A DNA stretch of 64,000 nucleotides, from the NCBI GenBank assembly GCA_029448655.1, contig JACCLO010000008.1, forward strand, positions 1,984,001 through 2,048,000. The letters are read 5' to 3'. The translations under genes and the position numbers were made by a program. The notes under the pieces were generated by a model. It had not been told where the DNA came from. It did no database searches and saw nothing but the letters and a program-made list of their open reading frames with translations. Each line of letters opens with the position of its first letter. Position 1 is the stretch's first letter. The DNA is from Wolfiporia cocos. Its lineage: Eukaryota; Basidiomycota; Agaricomycetes; Polyporales; Phaeolaceae. Shown piece after piece: positions 33,726 through 47,032 of the stretch.

Positions 33726-36700
33726 GATGGTGGATATTGAACGTTGACAGGTTAGAACTACTAGTTTGAACCAGGTCCTGCTCCGTGAAGTTGTCCGCCA
33801 GGAGCGACTCTACGGCTATCGCGTGACAAACCAAGGTTGATGAGTTTGACAGCGCTCCTATGGCTTCCTAAGCAAAATGTAATCACGACAAGGCCTTGAA
33901 TCTAGCCAAATAGCAAGGGTTTGGGTATAACTCGTAGCAAAGAGGCACGACTTGCACTAGCGCGAGCCGGCGTACTGTGCTGTCGACAGGCAATGCACGT
34001 GACCGTGAGAAGGGGGAACTTGGCGGCAGGGGACACATGCCGATAGGCGACTGGTTGTCCGAGTGCAGGGGTGGTACTCTAGTGTCATTAGTGCTGTTGC
34101 ACAGGCCTAGCGACAGACCCTCGTGACACTACATGAGACCGACGAGTGCTTCTGTGAACTGATCCGATCCGGATCAATTTATGTTTCTCTCCGACTTCAA
34201 CCTGCCGGTATTCTTTCGTGCTCACATCGCGAACACTGTAGGAGCGTGCAACAATCTCTCACGCAGACGTTGCTTTGCGGAAAGTTGTCGCTATCGTAGA
34301 TGCGGATCGCGCATGGAGGTTACCCGTAGCCGAGCTTCTTTGATTTTTTTTGCATTGACAATGGCTGACAATCAGGCCTGACTACGAAACCGAAACATCA
34401 CTGTTGAGCCCCATATTCCCAGTGCAAGCACTTCTCCATTCTGCTTCAGCCTCAACATAGCAAGTGTGTTATCGCTCGACGATACTGATTTCGTCATGAC
34501 GAGCGGCTCCGTCAACCGGTAGCTTTTTCAATTTCTGAGCTCTCCTGTTCAAATCCCGGTTTACGTGTAAACGAAGCAGGATAGCATGAAGTTACCCCGT
34601 TTCACTATGTCAGGACGCGCCCGCAAACTAGCAGCCGATTCAACAGTATACATCTAGTGACAACTACTTCATCGCTCGCGCAGAGAGCGTCAGGATTTGT
34701 GGCTCCCAGACCTGTTGCACTAGTTGGACGGAGATTGTATCGGCTTCCCAACATCCCCGGCTCCCCACGATGTCTGAAACGCGGAGATGAACGGAGTACG
34801 AACGTTTGCTATGTCCGGCCCCCGTAATCTCATTTTACAAAGCACAGACACATCCGATAGCTCTGCAGAACGTCAGACGACTACGTGGCTAGATGTCAGA
34901 GCCGAAACGACCGTTGTGCGCTGAGAATACGGTGGCATATCACCCGACTTGCAGGCACAGAGTGTTCAGGAGACGTACAGCTCCGCTACCTTTGTGCGCC
35001 GAATCCCTGGGATTTCGTCCGCCTAACCTCCCGGCGTATTCAGTAAGTCCAATGGCGGGCCGGCCAGACCTCCCACTTGTTACTAGGGCTTATGTCACTG
35101 TGACAGAGAAGATGTCAGCAAACAGTTCGAATAATCATGGCGTCGGGCAATGAGATCCGAGCGGCTCTGTAAACTCGGCGGCGCGGCTTTCGGCCACCTT
35201 CGCGCGTCATCGGGAATTGATCAGAGTCCGGATGGACCGTTGCATCGTGCCATATACCTAAGGATCCACCGTGGCTCTATTCACAGTAACTTGACTGCAG
35301 GTTCGTAGGGTGTCAAGCGTCATGGTGATGCTAAGAGTTGCTGTGCCTGTACGAGTTCGACGAAGTCCGCAACAGCGGTCGGTGGGCCCTTCCTCCCTTC
35401 CATCGAGCTCATACCATTGGATAATGATCATCCAGAAGGCCACGCTGTTTGCGTATTTTGATCTGGATCGGTGAAGTACCGATAATGTGATACTTCCTCA
35501 TTCATGCAGACAGTAGCCAGACGAATCGACGGTTCAGAAAGAGGCTCGAACACGCCGACTCGGGAAGCGGATCACGATCGTGTTCGCGGCGAAGGTACAG
35601 TTTCAGAGGTGCTACATGATGCCTGCTCTTGTAATCATGGTAGTAGGCTCGCTTGTTGACAAGCCCGTACATAGCCGAGCTCGATTGTTTACCTAGGTCC
35701 TGACTCCAGCCTGTGTCCGAATGCCGCAGTACGCTCAGCTACGGGTCCGCACGGAAGCAGAGTATTCCCGTTGGTGTTGTTTGCTCCCTTACAAATGTTG
35801 CGCGGCTGCCGCGCATGCAGTAGCTGATCGCCTACCAGACTGTATGGTCGCCCACAGGCACCCATCGACCGAGATTTCACGAACACCTTGGTTGCACATT
35901 TGGCCTTTGTTCACGTGCTCGTTTATTCATTCGCGGGCTGAGATGCGATCTCGGTTGCCGTCAGGTCCACACAGACTTCTCTACGTCCATGGCGAGACCG
36001 GTGCAATGCCGTAGAGGGGATATTTCAGTACCGTGCACGAGGCGCTGCTGTAACCGTCTCCTTTACACCGGGTAATGGCACCAATATAATGGTCAAAATC
36101 GCAGATGTTCCGATCATTGATCTGTTGCTATCCTGCGGCGCACATTGCCATCAGATGTCCGTCCTACTAAGACATCATGATCCCGTGTCCTCCGATAAAC
36201 CCCGTGCTATATAATCAAGCGCGCCCGTCCATGTCGATATATGGGCACCTCGCTATAGTGGCGGCGGAGCACGGCGTCGCGACCGCTTGCTCGCCTACGG
36301 CTGCCGCAATGTCCTACGCGCATGGTGATTACTATGCTGCATCGCCATCCGGCGATGGTCGATCGATTCACCGGAACGCGTTCGATTGCAACAGCGGCAC
36401 GAACTTTAGTGCCAGAAGGGGCGCCAAAGCGGTGTGGGGCGGACGAGGCGGTACTGCCAATTCAGCCTCCTTTCCGATGCTCCTTCAAGTCAGGATGGAG
36501 CTCACTGTATCTCCTGTGCACAGCAGCAGTGTCGTTGCTGCACGATAGTCGCGCAGGAATTATAGTTTCCTCCGAGTGCTTCTTGCGCGTTCAACGCACT
36601 GAGAAGCGCGTTCGTCCCTGGATTCAACAGATTTGTAGGTAGACCACAGCTATTAGAAGACATTGCTGAGTCGGTATCGTTGTTCGTAGGCCTGGGATAT

Positions 36701-39036
36701 GATATCTAGCGTGCTGGATATAGAGTGTTGGCGATACAAGCGCGACATATTTCTCGAATTAGTCCACTCATCGTCAAGCACGTCACCATGCACTCACGGA
36801 GTCGATATAGGTGCGAGAACAGCGTTGTGAATGAGACGCTCGATCTACTACGTGTTCATTTGTACGGTCGATGGTGGGTCGTGGACACCGTCAGCAGACC
36901 TCAGAAGTATCATTTGATCGTGTCTGACACGGCGCATTAGCGGTGCTGGCGCAATTCGAATCCAATTACTGCTGAAATATCGGTCTGCTCTCGGGATATC
37001 GTTTCACAGTGCAGGTTGAGTGCCTCTTCACCGAGCTTATTGGTCATGCCGCCATGTGCTGCACCACGTAATGCAGCGGTAACACCGCGTCAGATACTGT
37101 TTTTCAACTCAAATATACTCTTCGAGCTGCCGCGGACGCCAGTATGATTGCGCAGTGAGTCACAATTTGTCGAGATTGTACAGCAAAGTCTCAGCCATCA
37201 ACCGCGTTATGCCGCTACTGATGCTTCTATGACGAACAGAGTCAAGACGCACATTAGTCGACATAGTGATACAATTATGTAGAGTCACTCTGACGAACCA
37301 TGCGACAGCACGTCCTGGATCTGCGTCTTTTAGCACAGCACCGAAAGCCCTGGATTCATACCTCTCCGTGTGATATTGTCTCTAGCTGTCATCTCTACTC
37401 CACTGCATCATCGGCCACCCACCATTTGCATTGTAATTTCTCGTCCATGAGGCGACGACATGTAGACTAATCGAGAAACCGCTCGACATTGGTCCTGTAA
37501 CATACTGATCCTACAAATATTGACAGGACCCAGGCTGCTGCGGCGCGCTGGCAAGGCGCATATGGTGTAGTTGCATTTGCATTTAGGGCGTGAAGTCGCC
37601 TCCTCCGGCCGCCTCCCCCGGCTACTTACTGCTCACCTTGGGCGCACCGATATACCTTCGGAATGTACTACCCTTTGGCGGCTGTCTGTTATTAGTAGCG
37701 CATCTAAGCCTAACTCCAGCGTCCCGCTCCCCGAATTGACGCGTCGCATGCAGCGTGTTAAACGAGCGGATAAGGCGTGCATAACTAGCGCCATCCGGTT
37801 CGACCGAGTCTCCCTCCCGCGACGACTGTTAAACCCGCTCATGCTGTGTACATCTGCTGTCCGCGAGCAAAGATCTCGGAGTCATCGGCCAAGGGCCATG
37901 CGAATACGTCATCTATTGAAAGTGTATGTATTCAAAGCTTGCTTGCTTGTCCATATGGCCAAAACGTGAAAGGAAATCCTCAGAGCCGCCACCTGTCCTC
38001 TATTTTGCGGAGAAATAGGATTATTTTGGTCTATGTATGTCTATGAAGCAAAGCACGGGCTTTATGTATATGCCCCGTCATAGACGGGAAGTACGGGAAG
38101 TTAGATCCCTCGGTCAGTATAATGACACCGAGGATTTGACATATCCCTGAACAGGTTTTGGCTTGCGCTAACGCTTGTAGGGTGCTGCGTGGCGGCCGGT
38201 CTCAAGGTTGCAACACTGCGAGATAGTGGCGAAACGCAACCATGAGCGACAGCGCTGTCGCCCGCTCCGTTCGTGAGCTAATACTTTGATGGGTGCATTG
38301 AACCCCTGAGGTGCTGTTTGAAATAGTACAACAACTTCCTCTTCAGTACCTCCTGGCGAAATGATTGCAGTATTGTCGGAGTTGTGAGTAATGATGATGG
38401 ATTTGCGTAAAGCTGCCTGAGACATCTAACCGTTGGCGATGAGATAGACGATTGTGATACTGGCGTCTGTATCTATCGTCGTTCACAACTCACCTCAGTC
38501 GGGTTTAAAGAAACGGGTCAGATCTTCCCGTAAACGTAATCGTGCGCTGTAAATTTGTATATTTCGGGTGAGCGGAGATCGGCCGATAGCCGACGGTGCG
38601 CCAGCTGCTCAGGCACGTGCTCTGCCGTAGTGCAGCTGAGATCTCGGCCGGACCTCCCATATATGGGACCGGAATGACATCTCGGCGCAGTTTAGGGAGA
38701 TGACCGGCGGCGTTCGCAGAACAAGATCATGGATCGAGATCTGGCGATTACCTTGAAACTGTCCGAGACGACCGCGCACCTTCCGAATTACACACAATCG
38801 TTTGTGAGACATCTACCAACCCTCATGCACGTCTTGCTGTTAGCGGTCATATTCTGCACACCCGGCACCGGTTCGTTTCGAGTTGTGTGCACGAACGCCC
38901 ACACAAGTCACCCATCGCCAACTTCAGAGCCTGCAGATATAATAAGCCTTCCGCGATGGAACACACACCATCGACCCACACGAGCTTCATAGAGCCTTCT
39001 CGGTGTACCTTCTAAGTGAACACTAATTCTTTCACT
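33726..39036. other. Gene desert, about 5.3 kb
   Basis: No gene could be supported. All ORFs are below 135 codons without motifs and overlap on opposite strands. A minus-strand 85-codon ORF at 38168-38425 (MSQAALRKSIIITHNSDNT) has an ATG and beta-rich composition and may be a small gene, but has no recognisable family. A GATATAATAA stretch near 38936 may be a TATA-like element for the DUF6593 gene. No terminal repeats or transposase/reverse-transcriptase motifs were recognised. Confidence 0.45.
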
Positions 39037-39749
39037 ATGAATCCGTTTAATCAAGGCGGCTGGGGGTCCGGGTCTGGGGTCGCACCCTCTATCTTCGGTG
39101 CCCTTCCTTCTCTCCCCATTACCAACACTATCCCAAGGTCTATGCAACCGAACAGTGTCACTTTCCAATTTACGAACTTCAATACGACCATACTCAACTG
39201 TACGATTCTCGGGCCGCAGGGTCGGGCCGCCTACAAGATCGTGACCGACCCCACCGCGCCCTCCTCGACGATGTGGAAGGACAATGAGAGCAGGAACGTT
39301 GCCACTGTCAATTGGCAGCCAAACGCCACAGTGGAGATCCGGGGGATTGCGTCTAAGCAGCGCGTTCGCGACTGGCTCTGCCTATCGTCCGACCAAAGGT
39401 TCGATCACTTTTCACATGCTGCCTCTCGGCAAGAGCGTGGTCGCTGACTTCACTGGACGATTCCTGTAGTAAACGCATCATGCAAATCGGTGCCATCCAG
39501 TATGCATGGTCTCCAATTGACAACTTCGTCTGTGTAAGCACCCGAGCTCAGTATCTGCGAGAACATCAGGCTCACTGGTGGTATTAGCTTTACAAGGTCC
39601 AGTCGACCGCCCCCACTGTACTTGCCCGGATTGCGAGGGGACAGAGAATGGTCATGCTCGAGATGACCCCCGAGGCCATGCAGCTCGGTCTGCTCGAGGC
39701 GGCCATCGTCGCAACGGTCATGTTCACATGCGGTCACAACGTCGATTGA
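39037..39749 (+). CDS. DUF6593-type basidiomycete protein
   Basis: Three exons run from the ATG at 39037 (MNPFNQGGWGSGSG) through two introns (about 39410-39469 and 39536-39590) to the stop at 39747-39749. The core reads VTFQFTNFNTTILNCTILGP, YKIVTDPTAPSSTMWKD, VATVNWQPNATVEIRG, then the second exon (QIGAIQYAWSPIDNFV) and LEMTPEAMQLGLLEAAIVA. This beta-rich pattern with a terminal ALQLGLLE-like helix is typical of DUF6593, a family greatly expanded in mushrooms and with no known function. No signal peptide is evident. It is an isolated gene beside the desert. Confidence 0.8.
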
Positions 39750-40459
39750 GCAGGACACTCCTGCAAGCATCTCCCTCCAACGCTTGCTCGCTAATCATCC
39801 TCACGTATATGTCAATGTTTCTTTGAACCTTCACACTGCGTACCATGTATTAATGTATCTTGCGTAATGCATTCCATACGTATTTATCGGTATTGGAACC
39901 ACTGTAACGACCGGGATGCTTGACGCCATCATAGCGACCGTGATTCCTCCTTGAGCTCCGAAAAGCAGCCCACACGAGCGCGCACGATTCGCGTTCCTGA
40001 TATCCGTGCTGAAGGAGGTCAGAAGCACAGCGAGCAGACATGCTGAAGCCTCATCGATGACTAGCGTGAAGGACAAGTTGCATGATCCGTGCTCCTTGCG
40101 TTGTTATAGGTCAGGGTCCGGGTTTAAGCGGAGCATTCGACCCAAAATAACCACTGATCACTCGCTGTAGGTGGCTCGCCCCTACTTTACATACGACTCT
40201 GTTCTTCTAGAACGCCATGTTCCTGTCGCAGAAACCGTTCTCGCACGCGACACTGCTGTTCGAGGCTTCAAGCGATCGGTCATGACGACATGAGTGATTG
40301 TGGGAGGTATGAATGTTTTCCATTGAACGCGAACATCCGCATTGGGAATGGGTATGTGATGAGATACCGGCTTAAATATATCGGCAGGGCAGCCAAAGCT
40401 GAGCTCTGAGCTGCTCGTAATACTACAGCTGAGAACGCACCCGAGCGTCTATACACAAA
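39750..40459. other. Convergent intergenic region DUF6593 / NUP96
   Basis: About 710 bases between two 3' ends. ORFs at 39831-40076 (81 codons) lack a domain. Nothing else was seen. Confidence 0.45.
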
Positions 40460-43400
40460 CTACGCAGACTCGATCATCTTTGAGAATTTCTCGAGCGCTG
40501 CTGTTCGGATATTCTGCAGTTTTTCCCCTTCACTCATCGACGATGGCCGCATCTGTGATTGATACTGATCAAGATTGGGTCAGCTGGGCTTCGCGGGAAG
40601 GGAGAGGCATGAGGCTGGACCCACAATCGTAAGAGGCCGCACGCGTTCCATCTGAGTGGTAAGCTTCAGGGTCATTTGCTCGAGGGCGACACGATGTCGA
40701 GGGTCAGATTGGTCGCGCAGGACACTCGGCAAGACGCCAATCAACTTCGGTACACTGCGCGCTAGCTGCTCGAGCTCCGACGACTCCGCCCTCTGCAGAC
40801 GCCCGCCCGCGGCTGCCGAGCGCTTCTGCAGCTCATGGAGCCGCGCCATGGCATCCACGTAATCGAGGAACACCTGCGCTGGCGGTGAGACCAGGCGGTA
40901 CATGTGGTGTGAGTCACATACCTTCCCGCCCAACTGCCACCCGAGCACGGGATGGCCTTTGATTTTGTCGAAGAGATCACGGAGCAGATTCGGATCTTCG
41001 CGAATCACTGCATCGGGCGCCAATTGGGATACGGCAAGCTGGTGGGCGTCAGCATACAACCCTGCCTTGAGGAACAGCTCGTAAGCCGCGAACACTTCGC
41101 CCTTGCTGAGCGCATGTTCACCCTACAAATGCACACAATGACAGCAGAGTTAACGAGGTGCCCGAGCGGAACACAAAAATTGAGGAAGGGCGCACCTGGG
41201 CCTCGTTGATCCAGGTCATGGGTATCTTTAGGCTACCCACAAGTCCACGAATATTCCAATCGTCGAGCTTCGTGGCATTTCGCCCTAGAAGGTCCTTGAT
41301 CGCCTTCTTCCTCCTGGTGCAATGGCTCGCGATCAGTATCCGCATCGGAAATCCCCTCGTGTACGCACCCCGCAGACCCCCCAATATGCAGCAGTACAAA
41401 CGCCGCCTCCTGGATCATTCCTGCTTGTTCAAGTTGAAGAGCATAGCTATTTGCCAAGAGGTCGGCACTCGGGCTGTGTCCTTGATTCCTGGATGCACCC
41501 TGAGTGCTTGACGCACCCGCACTGTCCTGTGCACCCTCGCCGAGGGAGGTACCCGCGGCAGTAGGCGCAGCCTCACCACCCGGTCCAGCCTGATTGCTAG
41601 GCTCAACCTCATAACCCAGCAAAGGAACATCCGGGGCCTTTTCGTGATCAGCAAGATCACGAACACGAAGGCACCTCGCAAAGAGTATATACAGATGCCA
41701 AGGAAGCCGGTAGTCAGATGCACAAGGACTGAATGAAAGCGGCTGGAGGACGTCCGATAGCGAAAGCTCTGGATCCGCGTAGAGCTTCAAGAAGGAGTAC
41801 ATCGCATCTGTCGCACTATCGGGCCGCGCTGAAGACTGCATGGATGCCTGCTCGGCGTACCACGGCCGCGGCGGGGTCACGCCGGACGAGAGTTTCTTCC
41901 AGCTCGCTTCGAACGCCTTGAATGTATCCGCGACCGTTGCATCCATTGGCTTGCCGTACCACAGCTGCAGCCCAAACGCACGCTTCCAGCTGAGCCCCTT
42001 CGCGATATTGATGTCAGGGCACTGCTCAATACCCGTGCCCTTCGAGCCCTCGAGGACGTCCACAATGCCCGCAGCGAGCGCGTATACCTTTCTTGTCTCT
42101 TCGCATATGTGTACATCAACCTTCTGTTCTTGCCATATCCTCACCTGCCGCAACATATTCCTGCGGAAGCTCGCGTCGCCCGGAACCTGTGCAATGATCG
42201 ACGCGAGCCGAGGGTTGCCCTTGTCCAAAGCGACCTCGCACGCGCGCTCAACCTGATTCCCCGTTAGCAGCGTGAACACCGTTGCGGCCCAATGCGCGTC
42301 GGGATTTTCACGCAGCTCCGCATCGACGGTCGATTGGATAGTCTCTTGCAGCCACTTGGATAGCGCGGCTTTACGACGCAAGGATAGCACACCTTCCCGC
42401 ACCTTCGCATCCTCCGCATCGGGGAAGCGCAGCTCAACTGGGTCGAAGAGTGCGCGGCCGAGACGAAAGAGGCACGCCTCGAACGAGCGCTCGGTCGCCG
42501 GATACTGTGTTGCAAATGAAGTGAAGGTGAGCTTGTCAGAAGGGGTGGCGAGCGGCACGCCCTCTGCGTCGGGATTAATTTTTGTCTGCTCAAGCTGGTA
42601 GCTGAGGAGTCGTGGGGCAGTCTTTGAGACGTCATTCGCCGTTAGAGGGATTGCGCGCTTGAAGACGATGGAGGTGTTCGCCGTTGTCTTTCTGTACTCA
42701 GAACACGTGAGGTTTGAGCGAACGAAACTGACGTTGAGACGTACGGGGAATCTGAAGGGCCACATAGAGCGCCAACGTGAACAAGCAGCCCACCAGGTCC
42801 CCAACCGGGTCTGAAAGACCGACCCAGCGCTAGACCTGCATCCACGTACGCGCCCTCGCTCCCGCTTACATTGGACGTGAGAATATCCACACGCGCATAC
42901 TTTCGTGAGGGCGTATACGGCGCGGGCTCAATGTCTTCTTCAAACGACGCGCGCTGTATAGCATCTCAGCCCCTCGGCCAAATACCATGACGTATAGCAC
43001 GTACCTGCCGCGCCCCGCCGTGAGGCTCTCCATCAGAGTCTCTCGCGTGTTTCCGCTCATTTATGCCCGCTGCATGTCCCTTCTGCCGCTTCTCGGGAGC
43101 TTTCAATATCCCCTTGAGCGTCGCGCTCTCGGCAGGCACCTTGAATAGCGCAGCCTGCTTCACGTGCATCGTCTGCGCGTCCACCCCCGCTTCGCGCGCC
43201 CGAGGGATTACGGAAGGGTCTTTTCGTGCTGTGCGGCTCGCAGGCTTGGGCGATAGAACAGCTGGATCAGACAGCTGGACGGTGCGTTTGGAGCGTGGCT
43301 TAGTCTCGGTGGCAGGTGTTGGCACCTTCCTCTCCTTATCACGTTCTGCGTTACTATCGTCAGATTCATCTCCGTCGTCGTCGACATTCATACTGGAGGT

Positions 43401-43568
43401 GCCGCGCCGTCGAGGGGGTAAGAGGTGTGCTTCAACTACCGAAGCGTCCGAATCTGATCTATCGCCGCTTTCTTGTCTCGGTTTCTGCGCCTCGCCATCC
43501 TCTGAGCTCGAATATGTATTGTCAGATTCATCCTCGCTGTCTGTCGAGTAGGCCTTGAAGCGTGCCAT
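40460..43568 (-). CDS. NUP96: Nucleoporin NUP96 (Nup145C-like), free-standing
   Basis: The exons run 43568-43005, 42953-42745, 42691-41369, then four or more to 40460, with consistent phase where checked. The N-terminus (MARFKAYSTDSEDESD) is acidic and Ser-rich, followed by RASFEEDIEPAPYTPSRKYARV and SFRPGWGPGGLLVHVG, the signature just after the NUP98 cleavage site in fused proteins. The long middle and end are alpha-helical (LFRLGRALFDPVE, HWAATVFTLLTGNQVERA, MIQEAAFVLLHIGGSAG, AIKDLLGRNATKLDD, YADAHQLAVSQLAPDAVI), matching the ancestral coatomer ACE1 fold. It is a component of the Y-complex scaffold of the nuclear pore. No NUP98 FG-repeat part lies upstream, so the gene is separate here. 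Confidence 0.88.
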
Positions 43569-43968
43569 TTGACTGTTTGGGGTGTCTGTCGACGAGCTAC
43601 GAGCAAGAGATGTGAACAAGAAACAAGCGATAGTGGCTTGTGGCCCAATTCCAATTGAATGGGAGCCAAACAAAGAATCAACTCAATGTATCACGTGACA
43701 ATGTCAGTCTCCGAAATTCACTAATGAGACTTCGATATGTGGCGTTGTGGTCTTGTTCTTGCCGCACAATATGACTTTATTAATTGGGGATCTTCATTAT
43801 TCTGCTTCACAGCCAACGATGCCGCAAATGCCAGCAGGTGCCATATTGGAACTTGAGAGTACAGTGGGTTAGAGGAAATACATGTCTGAGGAAATGATCC
43901 GAGCAACCAGTGAAATACAGTGAGCAGTTGTATGTGCAGGGCGGTCGAGCACGCAAGTGGCAGATAAG
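43569..43968. other. Intergenic, NUP96 5' region
   Basis: About 400 bases between the NUP96 start and the RFA3 stop, both minus strand. NUP96 promoter space; no FG-repeat coding and no other gene seen. Confidence 0.5.
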
Positions 43969-44460
43969 TCAAAGGAACATCTTGGAGAACCTGGGATCAT
44001 GCCACAGCTCAACGACATCGTTAACCAGCTTCATGTCTGCAGGGCGCTGAGCATTCAGAGTCCCCATGGCTGATCCGGTCACACTCACCGAGATTCTCAC
44101 CAAGATTGATGAATGCTTGCATTTTGAGTGTCGATGCATCTAGGACGCTTCCAATGACCTCGATATATGGGCTGCCCACGTCGGCATCCTGAGAGAGTCG
44201 CCGCATGCTTCAGCATCCAGGTGGATCACGAGCAGGGGCCACTCACCCTGAGCAATCTCACTTGTACTTCTCCACCATCCGACGCCTGTAGTATCAGAGT
44301 ATCGTGTTCGGTCTAAGAATGAATGCAGATGATGTGAGCGCAGGATGGGACGCGACCGAGCCATAATGACCTTGACAATTTTGCCAGTCAACCTCACGGT
44401 GCGGCCGATATAGTCTCCAATTCTAGCAGCATTCACGCGAGGGGAAACAAGCTCAGACAT
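43969..44460 (-). CDS. RFA3: Replication protein A small subunit, Rfa3/RPA14
   Basis: Four exons (44460-44371, 44285-44247, 44188-44089, 44036-43969) give 98 residues in frame, close to the usual family length of about 110-120. The start MSELVSPRVNAARIGDYIGR and TVRLTGKIVKASDGGEVQV, then YIEVIGSVLDASTLK and the end MKLVNDVVELWHDPRF, are diagnostic of the single OB fold of RPA3. It is part of the RPA heterotrimer that binds single-stranded DNA in replication and repair. Between KIVK and ASDGG the family has a few extra residues, so a very small exon may have been missed in the 85-bp intron 1. Confidence 0.9.
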
Positions 44461-45315
44461 GATGCAGGCACCGGTGTCAGCACTGGGTGACTGGGAGCTG
44501 TGAAAGGCAGACCAACCCGCGGACAGTGAGGGAAGGGAGAAGACGCGTGACACGAGCGGGACGCGTCATGTCACGATCACGAGAACAAAATGTCACGCGC
44601 TACGGTCTCCTCTCCCCTCGCATCACCACTAATGATACTCGTGGTCAATTGTGCGCAGAGAAACCACCTCACAACTTACACATGATTTCCCAGAGCTCTT
44701 CTCTAAGCTCTGTTACGTTAGTCACGGGGGACCCCTTCCGAGTCAAGCCCTCTCTCGCAGAAAGGGTGCCCATGATGCTACGGCATAGATGTGTTTCAAT
44801 TATTGTAGCACGTTGCACTGGCATGCATATCCACAATTTGCATCCATGTGAATCTTGACTCGAGCCAGTACACTGCCACCGGTGTACTGCCTAGACCCAA
44901 CGACGTGCACCTGGTATGCAAGATCCAGATACATGACAAATGGTAATTGATTAACTATCCGTAATTTGATGCAGTCCGCACGCTCGCTTGGTCTTGTTAC
45001 ACTTTCACATGCAGGCTGCTCTGTTGTTCTTCTATCAATGAGCAAGAAGCGCGCGGGCAGTTGCCGCAATCAGTAAGTTCGGTCTCTGCATTCGTTATGC
45101 TGCCCTCCATCAAGTGGCTCGCGAGCGTATCACATGTTCATTCCCCGTAGGAGTGGTCCATATTTGCAATGTAAATGCCCACGGTTACGGTAATAATCAA
45201 ATTCTCGCGGATATATCCCCTTCGTCAATGCTTCGGGAGAAAGTGACTACTTGAAATACTACAGGTGCTACACAAGAGGCTAGGTGTTAATAGTAGACTA
45301 AGAGCAGTCATGCCA
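44461..45315. other. Intergenic region upstream of RFA3
   Basis: About 855 bases between two minus-strand genes. No supported gene; ORFs up to 123 codons lack motifs. Confidence 0.45.
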
Positions 45316-46201
45316 TCAATTAATCGAGCCCCCATAGAAGACTAACGATCGCGTGAGTTCGTGAACGAACGAAGACAATCGTCATGGGCTTACTGTATTT
45401 CGAGACATAATCCACCGAGATATTAGCACTGCTCCCGTAAGTGCACTGTAGGAATTCACATCAAAATGTGCAATTGAAGGACGAAAGCTGGGCACCTACG
45501 GAGGAAGGCGGCTGCCCACCAACCGTGTCAAACCTGAACACCTCATCCGCAATATCGCCCTGAACTTTCAGTACTTCGAGCCACGTCACATCCTTCGTCG
45601 CATCATCCGGTGAAGGTAGTGTACCATTCACCCTCCCAATGACATATGCGTTCGGGTTCCCATTGAATTCACCGGAAGACGTGAAGTCCCATTTCGGGCT
45701 AAGGCCCGTTCCGACAGGGTTTGGGACAAAGTAGTGCTGCGCGAGATTCTGCGGCGGGTTGACAGAGTGGATGTAGTCGATAACCTCTGCGATGGATACC
45801 ACTTCGGAGAGGTTGGACCATACGTTGTAGGCATAGTTCTGGACTCCGCCAAACCAGCTCTCGTTCACATAGCAGGACACATCTATCAGTTCGGCAAAGG
45901 CGCCCAAGCTCCTGCACGGGAAAATATTCGTGATCTAGATTTCTATATTATAAAATAAGGTAACTAACGTATAAGTATTACTTGAAGAGCATGTGTAATT
46001 CTGTACGCCGAATCCGAGGCCGATGAATCGGGGCTCAATGTCAGTTGGGATGACGAGCTGTGTCTGATTGGAAGGGAATGAGGGCTTGAAGCTAGTGATG
46101 CTGCAATCGGCAGTCGAGGATCGACCCTGCAAATCGCTGTTTCGTGCAGAATTCGTGGTGGCGGCGAGCAGTGTACTCAGCAGGTGCGATATAGCGACCA
46201 T
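45316..46201 (-). CDS. Secreted DUF3455 protein
   Basis: Four exons are read: 46201 down to about 45990 (MVAISHLLSTLLAA signal peptide, GLGFGVQNYTCSS), then a main exon with LGAFAELIDVSCYVN, HYFVPNPVGTGLSPKWDF, NAYVIGRVNGTLPSP, VTWLEVLKVQGDIADEVFRF and TVGGQPPSS, then a short exon CTYGSSANISVDYVSKY, and a last mini-exon ending FYGGSIN. This is the DUF3455 (malate-dehydrogenase-annotated, actually uncharacterised) secreted family of fungi. The reading shown without the last two exons would stop at SFNCTF. Cysteines and Asn-X-Ser/Thr sites fit an extracellular protein. The function is unknown. Confidence 0.85.
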
Positions 46202-47032
46202 GATGTAAGTTGGCAGAAGACAATAGGCGCGAAGAATGTGAAAAGAACTGAGAACCAGAGGATAATGTTGAATGAATCTGCTCCTTTATACACTCTTGAC
46301 GAATAGTCTGGCGGCTGTGTCATGTCCCAAGTTTGTGCGTGGCCAATTCATTTCGGCAAGGTCTGACTTCCCCTGTATTACGCTCTTGGCCTTGGCTCCA
46401 ACGGTTCCTGGGTTAGCTCGACGAGGAGCGCGATGCGGTCAGACTACGTATGCTTCACAGCGTCCAATCCTGTGGAAGTAGCGCGCGCGGCGCCGCTGGT
46501 TGCGGGTTTCGGGGTGCGATCGGCGGTGCCTGGCACGATCGGTGTGACGGCGGTGGTCCGTGCGTAAGGAGTGGTTTAGTGTTTAGGTGAAAAAAGGACA
46601 TGTACGCACCTCGGCCGTTTGTACTGAACGTACCGGAATCTGGTCACTGCGAATTGACAAGCGCGTGAGTGCGACAACGCGGAACGCGCGCCGGAAAAGT
46701 CAACAAATTCTCGACTTAGCGGTAGCGCGGCCATACATATTTCATCTGGGTGCGAGGTCGCATGTTCATGTGACAATGCAATGGTGCAAACTCTAATGTT
46801 GCGCTGCAGTCTAAGAAATGTATGGCACGGCCGTCAAAGGAGTGCACCGTGACCTCCGAGCCAGCTTACTATAGTATAGGAGCTCTGAGACAACGCTAGC
46901 GTAATCCCAGTGGGTGGCTGTGCGTTCAGCAATGTAACCTCGATCGCCATCAACTGCCCGACCCCGATCAGCGCCCACACGTGCGCGAGCAGCTTGACGA
47001 CGACGTGAGTGTGCGCCTTCATCGATACTGCC
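46202..47032. promoter_or_regulatory. Divergent promoter region DUF3455 / GPI12
   Basis: About 830 bases between divergent start codons. A minus-strand 74-codon hydrophobic ORF (46834-47058) overlaps the GPI12 start and is probably not real. No defined elements were recognised. Confidence 0.35.

Noticed and set aside
34547..34560. A T-loop-like GTTCAAATCCC suggesting a tRNA.
   Set aside because: The flanks do not form a T stem, and no D or anticodon arm can be folded upstream.
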